Of a DNA stretch of 64,000 nucleotides, positions 1 through 8,400 are shown piece by piece. The stretch is from assembly GCA_038316385.1 (NCBI GenBank), contig JBBQAN010000014.1, positions 1 to 64,000 on the forward strand, in the 5' to 3' direction. Source of the stretch: SZAS-103 sp038316385 (GTDB lineage: Bacteria; Pseudomonadota; Gammaproteobacteria; Xanthomonadales; Xanthomonadaceae). A program made the translations under genes and the position numbers. Within the stretch, counting starts at the first letter, position 1, and each line of letters begins with the position of its first letter. Below the pieces are notes generated by a model. That model had not been told where the DNA came from. It ran no database searches and saw nothing but the letters and a program-made list of their open reading frames with translations.

Positions 1-6
1 TGTGAG

Positions 7-66
7 CCCTAACGCCTGAGTTAAGCGGCGTGCCGGAGGCACGTCCGCTTGAACGAATTGTTAGGC
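7..66 (-). other. attC recombination site of cassette 5
   Basis: On the minus strand the site runs from GCCTAAC (60-66) to GTTAGGG (7-13). A central inverted repeat surrounds the GTGCCTCCGGCAC tip. It is about 60 bp and nearly identical to the sites at 403, 747 and 1268, but its bottom half carries CTCAGG where they have TTCAGG. It ends cassette 5; the next cassette (1-12) is cut by the window edge. Confidence 0.88.
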
Positions 67-308
67 TGTTGACGTTGCGACGCAAGTTGCCAGTACGAGC
101 ACCAACTTGCTGTACGAAGCGAGCACAACAGCCACGAACGAACACTGCTTGAAAGGCTAACAACTTGCCGATGCATCAACGCACGCAAACCAAGAACGAC
201 GAAGCGAACACGACAGCATGGCCAGAAGCCGACGGACAATAATTTGCTGAGCAACCCAACGCAGCACCCATAACTGGTTTGCTTTGACTCGATATCGCCG
301 AACAACAT
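21..308 (-). CDS. Doubtful open frame of cassette 5
   Basis: This 95-codon frame lies in cassette 5 and ends inside its attC site with the attC-encoded tail NNSFKRTCLRHAA. The Cys/Trp/Arg-rich composition gives no recognisable domain. An alternative frame on the same strand, from a GTG at 387 to 157, is equally plausible. Neither has a convincing ribosome-binding site, so the cassette may be non-coding. Confidence 0.25.
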   Translation of the reverse strand: MLFGDIESKQTSYGCCVGLLSKLLSVGFWPCCRVRFVVLGLRALMHRQVVSLSSSVRSWLLCSLRTASWCSYWQLASQRQQPNNSFKRTCLRHAA

Positions 309-402
309 ACATCTTGCGAGTAGCTACAAAATAACTCAGAAACAGCGCGCAGCACTTACCTCTTGCGACGTAGCCTCGCAATTGCACTTCGGATCTTGAA
401 CA

Positions 403-462
403 GCCTAACGCCTGAATTAAGCGGCGTGCCGAAGGCACGTCCGCTTGAATGAATTGTTAGAT
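403..462 (-). other. attC recombination site of cassette 4
   Basis: The 60-bp site lies between GTTAGAT (456-462 on the plus strand) and GCCTAAC (403-409). The central hairpin GTGCCTTCGGCAC is shared with the sites at 747 and 1268. It closes the cassette carrying the 475-732 gene. Confidence 0.9.
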
Positions 463-474
463 GGCATGCCACAT

Positions 475-732
475 CTACTTGTCATTCCCATGACGAGGCG
501 GAGGCAGACCATGCGAATACTCGACCAAAGCGTTGCGACGGGCAGCGCGGTTGGCGAGCAGCACGCCGCAAAGCAAACCGAGCGGTAGCAAAACATAGGC
601 TGTGTACACCCCAATGTGTGCGCCGAAATAACTGAAGACGAGGATGGTAATTAGCACACCACCCAACGTGGGTGAGAGAACAATTCTCAGCCAGCACCAA
701 GATTTAATGAGGAGAGCTACAAGTTCTTTCAC
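475..732 (-). CDS. Small membrane protein of cassette 4
   Basis: The 85-residue product starts at a GTG preceded by GGAG with five bases of spacing, a good ribosome-binding site within 20 bases of the cassette edge. Two hydrophobic stretches (about residues 20-37 and 42-60) suggest two membrane helices, followed by a basic tail. I do not recognise a family. Unlike its neighbours it stops before the attC site. Cassette position implies transcription from an upstream integron promoter. Function is unknown. Confidence 0.6.
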   Translation of the reverse strand: MKELVALLIKSWCWLRIVLSPTLGGVLITILVFSYFGAHIGVYTAYVLLPLGLLCGVLLANRAARRNALVEYSHGLPPPRHGNDK

Positions 733-746
733 GAGGACTCCAAGCC

Positions 747-806
747 ATCTAACGCCTGAATTAAGCGGCGTGCCGAAGGCACGTCCGCTTGAATGAATTG
801 TTAGGG
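747..806 (-). other. attC recombination site of cassette 3
   Basis: The 60-bp site is bounded by GTTAGGG (800-806) and ATCTAAC (747-753), with the same central hairpin as the sites at 403 and 1268. The upstream cassette frame reads through it and stops at the TAA at 761-763. Confidence 0.9.
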
Positions 807-1264
807 CCCAGCGAACGACGCCAAGTGAAGTAGAACGCTAAAGAGCCCGCCAGCCCATGCAGGCCGAAAAACACGATGTCTTGTGCGTAGCTGAGCCAAC
901 CATAGAATGTTTTTTTGCCGTTGATAACGAAGTCTACTGGCGTGCCATACCAGTTGCCACCAGAGGAATAGCCGGCGTAATCGGACCAGCCGTAAATGGC
1001 TATTGGGAGAGCCGCAATGATGAAGCCGACACCGCCTAAAGACCACCATGACAGACAATTAAAGTGGCGAAGAAGAAGGAACGCTGGAATGCCAACAACG
1101 ACGACAATTGGCGCGGCAACGAGCCCAGCAAAAAGCGGAATGCCGAAGATCTCGTTTGACGAGACTTGGCCGCCAAATAGCAACGCGGGCAAAATGAACA
1201 ATGCGAACAGCACGAACGGCTGGACGACGATTGCTGCGATTGTGGCGAAGACGATCGCTTTCAT
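761..1264 (-). CDS. Integral membrane protein of cassette 3 with attC-encoded tail
   Basis: The predicted 167-residue protein starts at an ATG only about 10 bases inside the cassette. The frame is open further upstream, but only through the preceding attC site. Three or four hydrophobic segments are visible (about residues 3-30, 45-65, 72-92 and 135-155), so it is probably polytopic in the inner membrane. The last 13 residues, NNSFKRTCLRHAA, are translated from the attC site and end at an attC TAA. No family is recognised; the compact cassette and hydrophobic pattern support a real gene of unknown function. Confidence 0.65.
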   Translation of the reverse strand: MKAIVFATIAAIVVQPFVLFALFILPALLFGGQVSSNEIFGIPLFAGLVAAPIVVVVGIPAFLLLRHFNCLSWWSLGGVGFIIAALPIAIYGWSDYAGYSSGGNWYGTPVDFVINGKKTFYGWLSYAQDIVFFGLHGLAGSLAFYFTWRRSLGPNNSFKRTCLRHAA

Positions 1265-1267
1265 GGG

Positions 1268-1327
1268 CCCTAACGCCTGAATTAAGCGGCGTGCCGAAGG
1301 CACGTCCGCTTGAATGAATTGTTAGGC
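1268..1327 (-). other. attC recombination site of cassette 2
   Basis: The 60-bp site is bounded by GTTAGGC (1321-1327) and CCCTAAC (1268-1274), with the shared central hairpin. Its first bases supply the TAA stop of the 1322-1798 gene. Confidence 0.9.
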
Positions 1328-1798
1328 ACCGGCGCCACCCCGTAAAGCTTGGATAACTGCGGACGTGCAGCCATGCAAGGCTAATACAAGCTGCTCTGAA
1401 CGGGCTGCGAAGTCCTGTAACTCTGGCAGAGTGATGCGGTGCTGCTCTTTACGCAACGAAACTATTGTTTCCTTGTGAGAATAGCTGCCGTCAGCGTGCT
1501 GATAAAAATCAAGGACGAGCGGGTTGTGAGCGATTAGGTTACGAGTGCTAGCCATGCTCTTGGCCATCGTTAGCTTTTCCGCGAGTTGCTCGAAGACAGC
1601 ACCGGGGTGTGCCTCCAGCAACTCAAGCACCAAGTCAATTCGAGATGTGAGCCGGAAAGAGCTAGTAGATCGCTGAATCTTGTCTTTTGGAATCACGCGA
1701 AGACAAACGACCGTTATGTGCTCGATGGAGCCAAAGGCGACGAAAGCTCGGCCGATTGCCGCCGCCCATTCGCCTCTAAGATCTAAGAGCTTTGCCAA
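1322..1798 (-). CDS. Cytosolic hypothetical protein of cassette 2
   Basis: The reading frame fills cassette 2. A TTG at 1798, about 20 bases inside the cassette, is the first usable start and gives 158 residues; the frame is open further upstream, but only across the neighbouring attC. The product is soluble and mainly helical with no signal peptide. A central stretch with RNLIAHNP recalls helical proteins of the HEPN/abortive-infection type, but I cannot assign a family. The stop codon TAA is contributed by the attC boundary (CCTAAC). Its role is unknown. Confidence 0.6.
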   Translation of the reverse strand: MAKLLDLRGEWAAAIGRAFVAFGSIEHITVVCLRVIPKDKIQRSTSSFRLTSRIDLVLELLEAHPGAVFEQLAEKLTMAKSMASTRNLIAHNPLVLDFYQHADGSYSHKETIVSLRKEQHRITLPELQDFAARSEQLVLALHGCTSAVIQALRGGAGA

Positions 1799-1813
1799 GT
1801 TCTCTGCTCCGGT

Positions 1814-1904
1814 GCCTAACGCCTGAGTTAAGCGGCACCGCGCCGCCAAATACCGATCATAGCGTGCTGACAGGAACGGTGTCCGCTTGAACGAGTTGTT
1901 AGAT
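1814..1904 (-). other. Longer, divergent attC site of cassette 1
   Basis: This site spans about 91 bp between GTTAGAT (1898-1904) and GCCTAAC (1814-1820), against 60 bp for the others. The inner arms (TTCAAGCGGACACC and GGTGCCGCTTAA) are conserved, but the variable terminal structure is longer and different. It probably came with a cassette from another array. Confidence 0.8.
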
Positions 1905-2169
1905 TGCAGCGCTGCGGTGGTGACTCTCGACGCCAGCTTGCACCGACCGACGCCATGCCGAAGCCTGGCGAAAACCCACGATGCTGAGTGACGTGCCGCG
2001 CGGAAAAGCGATGCGGAACGCTGCCGCAAACCTGTGGTTTGCTGCGCGCGTGCAGCACCGCTTTTCTAGCAGATGTTTCGCAGGCGCGGCAGTCGGAACA
2101 TCGCGGCTTACGTTGTCCGATTTTTCGCACACTGGGTCAGAGTGCCGTACTCGTGCCGCTGAAATCTAA
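1820..2169 (-). other. Cassette 1 (attI-proximal), no convincing gene
   Basis: The 350-bp first cassette has overlapping open frames on both strands, for example 1899-2132 minus and 1981-2169 plus. All are Arg/Ala/Cys-rich and lack a good ribosome-binding site. I cannot choose a gene. It could be non-coding, carry a promoter, or encode a small RNA. Confidence 0.4.
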
Positions 2170-2329
2170 CGCCTAGTAGGCCCCATAAGAAGGCCGTTGC
2201 TACAGATGTTCAGCAATCGCCAAAGATCTGTCAATCGGAGAATTCCTACAGCAGAGCCCTCTTTTCGCCGATGTTCGCGTCCTGGGTCTGTCATCAGAAT
2301 GTCGACTCCATCGTTGAATCGGGGTTGCC
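2164..2329 (-). other. attI region between the cassette array and intI
   Basis: The stretch between the first cassette junction (ATCTAAC, 2164-2170) and the integrase start holds no gene. By position it contains attI, the integrase-side recombination site, with the exchange point in the GTTAGAT core. Simple integrase-binding repeats could not be confirmed by eye. Confidence 0.7.
2206..2234 (-). promoter_or_regulatory. Possible Pc-type cassette promoter
   Basis: On the minus strand a perfect -35 hexamer TTGACA (2229-2234) is followed after 17 bases by a weak -10, GAACAT (2206-2211). It faces the cassettes from within the attI region, where cassette promoters often lie. The -10 matches the consensus at only three positions. 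Confidence 0.35.
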
Positions 2330-3343
2330 ATGACTTATCACCCACAATCCGGAGGCATAAACGAAGCTGAAGTAAAGTTGGGAGCACCGCGACTGATGGA
2401 CGAAGTTCGGCGCTGTTTACGAGTCAGACACTACAGTTTACGGACGGAGTCGGCCTATCTGGGGTGGATTCGGCGGTTCATTCTTGCCAGTGGCAAGCGC
2501 CACCCGCGCGAGATGGGCGGGAAGGAAGTTGAGCAATTTCTTTCGACATTGGCCACCAAAGGTCAGGTGGCAGCAAGTACTCAAAATCAAGCGCTGTCCG
2601 CGCTATTGTTCTTGTATCGCGAGGTGCTGAAGGTCGATTTGCCATGGATGGAAAACGTGATTCGCGCCAGATGTTCTCAGCGCGTCCCAACTGTGCTGTC
2701 TCGTGACGAAGTCCAGCGACTGCTGGTACACATGGAAGGCCGCCCGTGGTTGTTGGCGAGTCTGCTCTACGGCACTGGATTGCGATTGATGGAGTGTTTG
2801 CGATTACGGGTGAAGGACGTTGATTTTGAGCGTAATGAGATCACTGTTCGCAATGGCAAGGGTGGCAAGGATCGGCGCACGATTCTGCCAAGTTCACTGG
2901 TGCCGCCGCTGCAGCATGAAATTGAGCGCTCTGGTCAATTGCATACGATGGATATCGCCGACGGCTTCGGTGAAACGATTCTTCCGAAAGCACTTGCGCG
3001 GAAGTATCCGAATGCGGCACGCGATCCTGGATGGCAGTATGTTTTCCCATCGGTGAAACGTTCGCTTGACCCGCGCGACGGCGTGACGCGTCGCCACCAT
3101 GTTGACGATGCAGTACTGGCACGGGCGTTGAAAGGAGCCCGGAAGCGTGCAGAGATCATGAAACCGCTGAGCGCGCACACTTTGCGACATTCGTTCGCGA
3201 CCCATTTGCTTGAAGTGGGTTATGACATTCGCACGATCCAGGAATTGCTCGGACACAAAGACGTCGCGACAACCCAGATCTATACCCACGTCCTCAATCG
3301 AGGTGGGCGAGGAGTGGTCAGTCCACTCGACAGAGTGGACTGA
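2330..3343 (+). CDS. intI: Integron integrase (tyrosine recombinase)
   Basis: The 337-residue protein recombines attC and attI sites. The N-terminal SAM-like core-binding domain (about 22-110) is followed by a catalytic domain with R152, H283, R286, H309 and nucleophile Y318 in IYTHVLNRGG. The insert around 220-260 (ALARKYPNAARDPGWQYVFP) is the integron-specific extra patch that separates IntI from XerCD. The C-terminus SPLDRV is intact, so the enzyme is probably functional. GGGG six bases before the ATG supports the start; MDEVRR at 2396 is an alternative. No LexA box is evident upstream. Confidence 0.97.
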   Translation: MTYHPQSGGINEAEVKLGAPRLMDEVRRCLRVRHYSLRTESAYLGWIRRFILASGKRHPREMGGKEVEQFLSTLATKGQVAASTQNQALSALLFLYREVLKVDLPWMENVIRARCSQRVPTVLSRDEVQRLLVHMEGRPWLLASLLYGTGLRLMECLRLRVKDVDFERNEITVRNGKGGKDRRTILPSSLVPPLQHEIERSGQLHTMDIADGFGETILPKALARKYPNAARDPGWQYVFPSVKRSLDPRDGVTRRHHVDDAVLARALKGARKRAEIMKPLSAHTLRHSFATHLLEVGYDIRTIQELLGHKDVATTQIYTHVLNRGGRGVVSPLDRVD

Positions 3344-3520
3344 GGCGCGGCACAGCCGCGCGAAAGCCGAGCGCCCGAGCGCTAGCGGGAGGGCCGGACC
3401 GAGGAGTGGTCAGTCCGCTCGATAGAGTGGACTGACGCGCGGCACTGCCGCGCGAAAAGGCGAGCGCCCGAGCGCTAGCGGGAGGGCCGGACCGAGGAGT
3501 GGTCAGTCCTCTCGATCGGG
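3309..3520. repeat. 92-bp tandem palindromic repeat starting in the intI 3' end
   Basis: GAGGAGTGGTCAGTCC recurs at about 3309, 3401 and 3494, giving two 92-93-bp units plus a degenerate third. Each unit contains a GTCCACTC/GAGTGGAC hairpin, a GCGCGGC/GCCGCGC hairpin and a CGAGCGCCCGAGCGCTAGCG block. The first copy overlaps the last codons and stop of intI. The rest of the intergenic space to 3562 holds no gene. Confidence 0.85.
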
Positions 3521-3562
3521 AGAGATTGTGCGCAAAATTATTCTTGATAGAAGCGGTCGGGG

Positions 3563-5380
3563 TCACTTGATCGGATGATTGAACATCAGCTCTTCAACGT
3601 AACGCGCCGGCGGCGAGCCAAACGCAGTCACGGTATCGTGGTAGCGCTTGAGGTCGAAGTTCTTTCCCCAGGTTTTTTTCGCTTCGCTGAGGATGTCGAG
3701 GTGTTCCTGCACGCCGACGAAGTAGGTCGAGAGCTGGGTCGAGCTGAGTTGCGCGCGTACCCATTTGCCCGAAGCCTCGCGTTCTTCCTGGAACGTGGTC
3801 TGCGTCATCAGTTTCATCGCATCGTCTTTCGACATGCCATCGACGTGGATCGCCTGGTCGAGGATCGCGTTTGCCGTCGCGCGCAAATACCATTTGAGTT
3901 GCACCAAGCGGTACAGCGGATCGTGGTCGAGGAAGCCTTGTTCGGCCATCATTCGTTCGGCGTAAACCGCCCATCCCTCGATGAACGAGCCTGATCCAAG
4001 CACCGCGCGCAGCGTGGATGGGAACTGGTTGGAATGCCATATTTGCACGTAATGGCCGGGCATCGCTTCATGCACGCTCAGTTCGGCGATCGAGCGGGTG
4101 TTGTACTCGTGCAAGAACGACGTAGTCTGCTCGGCCGTCCAGTCGTCCGGGATCGGTGACACCGCGTAGAACGTCGCCAGTTTCTTGTCGAGCGGACCCG
4201 GCGAATCGCAATACGCAACACTGACGCCGCGCGCGAATTCCGGCATCAGGATCACCTGCACCGGTGCGTCGGGAAGGGTGATCAGAGCGTGTGCGCGAAC
4301 GAACGCAGTGGCTTTCGCGAGTTGCTCCTTCGCTGTGTCCACGACGTTGTCGCGGCCCGGGTGCTCGGCCGCAGCAAGGTCGAGCGCGAACTTGATCACG
4401 GCCTGTTGCTGTTCGGAGGTCGGATGTTCCGGAGCCGTCGGCGCACCGGGCTTGCCGACGATCGCAGCACGCGCGATGGCGTACATCTGCGCGCGCACCC
4501 GCATGATTTCCGCTTCGGCACGCTTGCGCAGATCAGCGCGGGTCAGGGTCGAGTCCAGCGCGAACACGAGCTTCTCGTCGAACAGTTTCTTGCCGATGCG
4601 GAAATCGCCTTTCGCATTCGGCACGAGTGTCTTGTCGATCCACACTTGCTGGTCGGCGACAGCCCTGCGCAGGAGGGCGATGGCGGTGTCGAGCCGAGCA
4701 TGATCGGCGGCCGGCAATTCCTTCTCGTGTGGCACGACCATCTCGTCGATGATGTCGAGCGCGCCGTGCAGTTGCTTCGACGCGGTCTGCGCGTGGATCA
4801 GCGGCACGCGTGCGGGATCGAGGTTGGTGCGCATCTGCATGAGCAGTTGCGGCAGCTTCTCGATGCGCGCGGTCGCGCTGCGAAGCCGGTCTGGCATCGG
4901 CGCAAAATCGCGCGCCAGCAAGGTGAACAAGGCGCTGCCTTCGAGACCCGTGTAGGTCGTCGCGTCCCAGGCCCAGCCTTGCAGTTGTTCGGCATTCCAC
5001 ACGTCGTAGCGCAACTGGTTGTCCAGCAATGCGGCATCGACCTGGTTGTCGCGCGAGAGTTTGCTGCGATCGATCTTGCGCAATTCACCGAGCATCTGTT
5101 TCGAGAACGTGAGTGATTTCGCGCGACCGTCTGCGCTGAGGTCGTCGAGTTCTGCATCGAATCGATGATCACCGGTCTGGGTTGCATTGACCGGGCTGAG
5201 CCGCATCGCGCCATCGAGCCAGCGCTTCGACAAACCGGCGAATTGCGCATCGGCCGGACTGGTCGCGGCCGCATGCTGCATCGATGTTGCGGGTGCAACT
5301 TCGATTGCGGAAGCTCCGACTGCCGCAGCGGTCGCGAATAAGGACGACAACACGAACGATGCTAGCGGAGTGATGCGCAT
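3563..5380 (-). CDS. Secreted DUF885-family peptidase-like protein
   Basis: From the ATG at 5380 the product has 605 residues and a signal peptide (MRITPLASFVLSSLFATAAA), so it should be periplasmic or lipid-anchored. The frame is open 14 codons further upstream, but that would displace the signal peptide. The body matches the DUF885 family of putative metallopeptidases. The hallmark HEAMPGHY lies near residues 437-444, followed by GSFIEGWAVYAE, which could give a third metal ligand. Length and motifs are intact. The substrate is unknown. It stands alone between the integron repeats and the helicase gene. Confidence 0.85.
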   Translation of the reverse strand: MRITPLASFVLSSLFATAAAVGASAIEVAPATSMQHAAATSPADAQFAGLSKRWLDGAMRLSPVNATQTGDHRFDAELDDLSADGRAKSLTFSKQMLGELRKIDRSKLSRDNQVDAALLDNQLRYDVWNAEQLQGWAWDATTYTGLEGSALFTLLARDFAPMPDRLRSATARIEKLPQLLMQMRTNLDPARVPLIHAQTASKQLHGALDIIDEMVVPHEKELPAADHARLDTAIALLRRAVADQQVWIDKTLVPNAKGDFRIGKKLFDEKLVFALDSTLTRADLRKRAEAEIMRVRAQMYAIARAAIVGKPGAPTAPEHPTSEQQQAVIKFALDLAAAEHPGRDNVVDTAKEQLAKATAFVRAHALITLPDAPVQVILMPEFARGVSVAYCDSPGPLDKKLATFYAVSPIPDDWTAEQTTSFLHEYNTRSIAELSVHEAMPGHYVQIWHSNQFPSTLRAVLGSGSFIEGWAVYAERMMAEQGFLDHDPLYRLVQLKWYLRATANAILDQAIHVDGMSKDDAMKLMTQTTFQEEREASGKWVRAQLSSTQLSTYFVGVQEHLDILSEAKKTWGKNFDLKRYHDTVTAFGSPPARYVEELMFNHPIK

Positions 5381-5464
5381 GATGGTGATCCAGATTTGCA
5401 GTGGGAGCGAAGCTGGGCGCAAGGATAACGCCGTTCGCGGCAGTCCGGTCGATGCGCGTCGTGC

Positions 5465-8400
5465 TCAGCGCATCCCCATCGCAATGTTGGTGTGCATCGC
5501 AGCGATTTCGGTGCTTGTCGGTTCTGGCAATCCGGGTCGCAGCAATGCGTGGCGGGCTCGCTCGGTTTCCGCAGGTGACATCGGTTCCAGCAAGACGACG
5601 TCGCTCGCAACCAGAGTCGCTATTGGCAAGCCATCGCGATAAAGGACGCGCGAACTGGCGATGGCTGGAACGCGCGCGCCGGGGACGATGGTGCCGACAA
5701 GATTCAGCGGATCGGCGCCGCTCACGGAAACCAGTGCGCCATCGTGCGTGCGTTGGCGTACTTGTCGCAGCAAGCCGATTGCTTCGGGCAAGGCGAACTG
5801 TTCGCCCGTCAATCCGGCGATGAAGCGGCCGCCGCGGATTTCGCCGCGCGCTTCCAGCCGGTGATAGACGCGCAGCAATTCGCGCCACGGCGGCAGCCAC
5901 GGTGCTTCGCGTTCGAGCATGCGCCAGCACACCACGCCGTAACGCAGCAGCAGGGTGCGCGCGATGTGTTCGAGATCAGCAGCCTTGTCGTCGCGTGCGG
6001 GCGCATCGCCATCGCGCCGGATCATCGACCAGCGTCCTGCATCGGCAATGCCGATCGCCCCGCGATACGACCTGCGCGGCGCGCCGTTACGCGGACGTTT
6101 CGAGGCGGGTTTGATCAATGCGCGCAGTCCGGCAAAGCTGTCGGAATTCACCAGCCCTTGCGCAACGAGTTCGCCGAGCGCGTCTTCGGTTTCGGTTTGC
6201 AGCAGATGCGTATGCGAAGTGAGTTGATCGAAGAACGATGCGCCATGCGCGGAGAGAGTATCGGCAAGGATGCGCGCGCGCGACGACAGCGCGGGCTCGT
6301 CGTCGGACTTCGCATTGGCGATAGCCGACCATAGCGGCAATGTGCGGCGCGGCAACAACACGATTGGTGTGGCGCGTACCGGGCCGGCGCGAGTTGCTGG
6401 CGCTGCAGCGTCGTGCGGGGCGACTGTCTTGCGATTGCGCAATCGCGTCCACACCACGCGGCCGGACTGGCATTGCGCATCCAGCCATGCAGCGTCGTAA
6501 TCCTTGATCCGCGCCGGCAGCAACTCCTTTTCCCACGCACCTGCGGCGGCCTCGAAGCCTTCGAGTTGTGCGAGCGCATTCGTCAGTGATTCCGGGCCGG
6601 ACATGCGCGACTTTGTTGCGACGCGTTGCCACTCGAACGCAAACCGCATGTAATCGCGCACCGCGACCGGCTCGATTTCGCGGCGTAATTTTCCGATGGT
6701 GTAGCGGTGGATACGTGCGAGCAAATGCCGCTCACACCATTGCATGGCGACGCCGGCATCGAAGCTGCCGCGCATCACGAAACCTTCCGCCTCCAGCCGC
6801 AGCAACGCTGCATCGATGGCTGACTGCGACAATGCGAAGGATGTGGCGAGCGTTGACGCGTCGGTGGGGCCAAGCCCGGTCAGGCGCGCGCGCACCAGAT
6901 CGACGAGTGCGTCGTCCGGCGTCCACATAAATTCAGCGAATTCTTGCGGCGCTTCAATGTGTGGCGCGATCGCCACGTCGCTATGCAGGGCACGAAGTTG
7001 CGGCAGACGTTCCGCGCAAAACCAGAAACCGGCGTCGTCGATGCGCATTTGCGTTGCGCGATGATCGTCTGCCAACGCAGCAAGCATCTCCGGCCAGCCA
7101 ACGTTCGCACGTGCTTCACCGTCGGCGACCACGCCAAGGCCCATCAAGGCTTCGTGCATCTCGTCGACGTTGCGTGCTTCCGGCCACGCCTCGTTGCGCA
7201 CTGCGGCAATCGCATCGGGATCCAGCCGTCCGAGATCGTCGGAGTTCTCCGGATCGGCCCAGCGCCGGTTCTGCACCGCTCGCGTGCGGCGTTCTTCCAG
7301 TGGCGCATCGTCGAGGAAGGTGTAGGGTTTGGAACTCAACACTTCGGCAGCAAGCGGCGAGGGCGCGATCAGGTCGCGCGCAACGATGGTGACTGCGCCG
7401 GAATCGAGGCCGCGCAGCAGGTCGAGCCAGCCGTCGGTGTCCATCGCTTCGTGCAGGCAATCGTGCATGGTTTGCGCGACCAGTGGATGGTCGGGAATCT
7501 TGCGTTCGCCGACGATGTTTTCCAGGCACGCGACCTGATCGGGAAACACCGTCGCCAGGAGGTCTTCGCTCTTCATGCGCTGTAGCTGCGGTGGCACTTT
7601 CTTGCCGCCGAGGAAACGTGGCAGCGCGAGTGCGGTGGTCGCGTTCCAGCGCCAGCGCACCGGGAACAGCGGCGCATCAAGCAGTGCTTGCACGAGGACG
7701 TCTTTCGCGGAGTTGGAATGCAGAAACTTCGCGACGTCCTCCAGCGGAAAGCTGTGGCTGGTGGAAAGCGACAACACGATTGCATCCTCGGTCGCTGCGG
7801 CCTGCAGCTCGAAGTTGAAGCTGCGGCAGAAGCGCTTGCGCAAAGCCAACCCCCACGCGCGGTTGATGCGGCTTCCGTAGGGCGAATGGATAATGAGTTG
7901 GGTGCCGCCGGATTCGTCGAAGAAACGCTCCATCGCGAGCGTGTTACGCGTGGGCAACATGCCGAATGAGGCGAGCGCGTGCGCGAGGTATTCGATCACC
8001 TGGTGCGCTGCAGGCTCGGCAATGCCGACGTCGTTGATGAGCCAGCAAAGGGCGGTTGCTTCGCCATTCGATGACAACAAGCGCTGCGCAATCTCTTCGC
8101 GCAGGCGCGACACGCCGATCGATAGTGCATCACTGCGTCCTGGCGCTTCACCTAGCCAGAACGGAATTGTCGGCGGCGCGCCGTTCGCATCTTCGACGCG
8201 CACGCGATCGCGTTCGACACGCAGGATCTTGTACGACACATTGCCGAGCTGGAAGATGTCGCCGGCGATGCTCTCGATAGCGAAATCCTCGTTGACGCTG
8301 CCGATCATCTGCGACTGTGGTTCGAGCACCACCGCGTAATCGGCGTTGTCGGGAATCGTGCCGCCGGATGTCACAGCGGTGAGCCGTCCGCCCGCATGAC

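Larger units (their letters stand above)
1..3343. mobile_element. Chromosomal integron, attI-proximal part (intI plus five complete cassettes)
   Basis: An integron integrase on the plus strand is preceded by an attI region and a row of attC sites. The sites share 3' cores of the form GTTAGGC, GTTAGGG or GTTAGAT when read on the minus strand. Five cassettes are complete (1820-2169, 1274-1819, 753-1273, 409-752 and 13-408), and a sixth starts at 1-12 and leaves the window. Integrase and cassettes diverge, as in classical integrons. Four of the five attC sites are 60 bp long and almost identical, which is typical of sedentary chromosomal integrons. No transposon or resistance gene is visible, so I read this as chromosomal and not mobile class 1. 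Confidence 0.93.

Noticed and set aside
2170..2329. LexA/SOS box controlling intI
   Set aside because: No CTGT-N8-ACAG or other palindromic SOS-like site could be found by eye upstream of the integrase start.
2166..2387. Short minus-strand frame across attI and the intI start
   Set aside because: It covers the recombination region and the first intI codons, with no ribosome-binding site and no family.
3309..3520. CRISPR array
   Set aside because: There are only two and a bit units of 92 bp with no unique spacers, and the repeats are continuous, so it is a tandem repeat.
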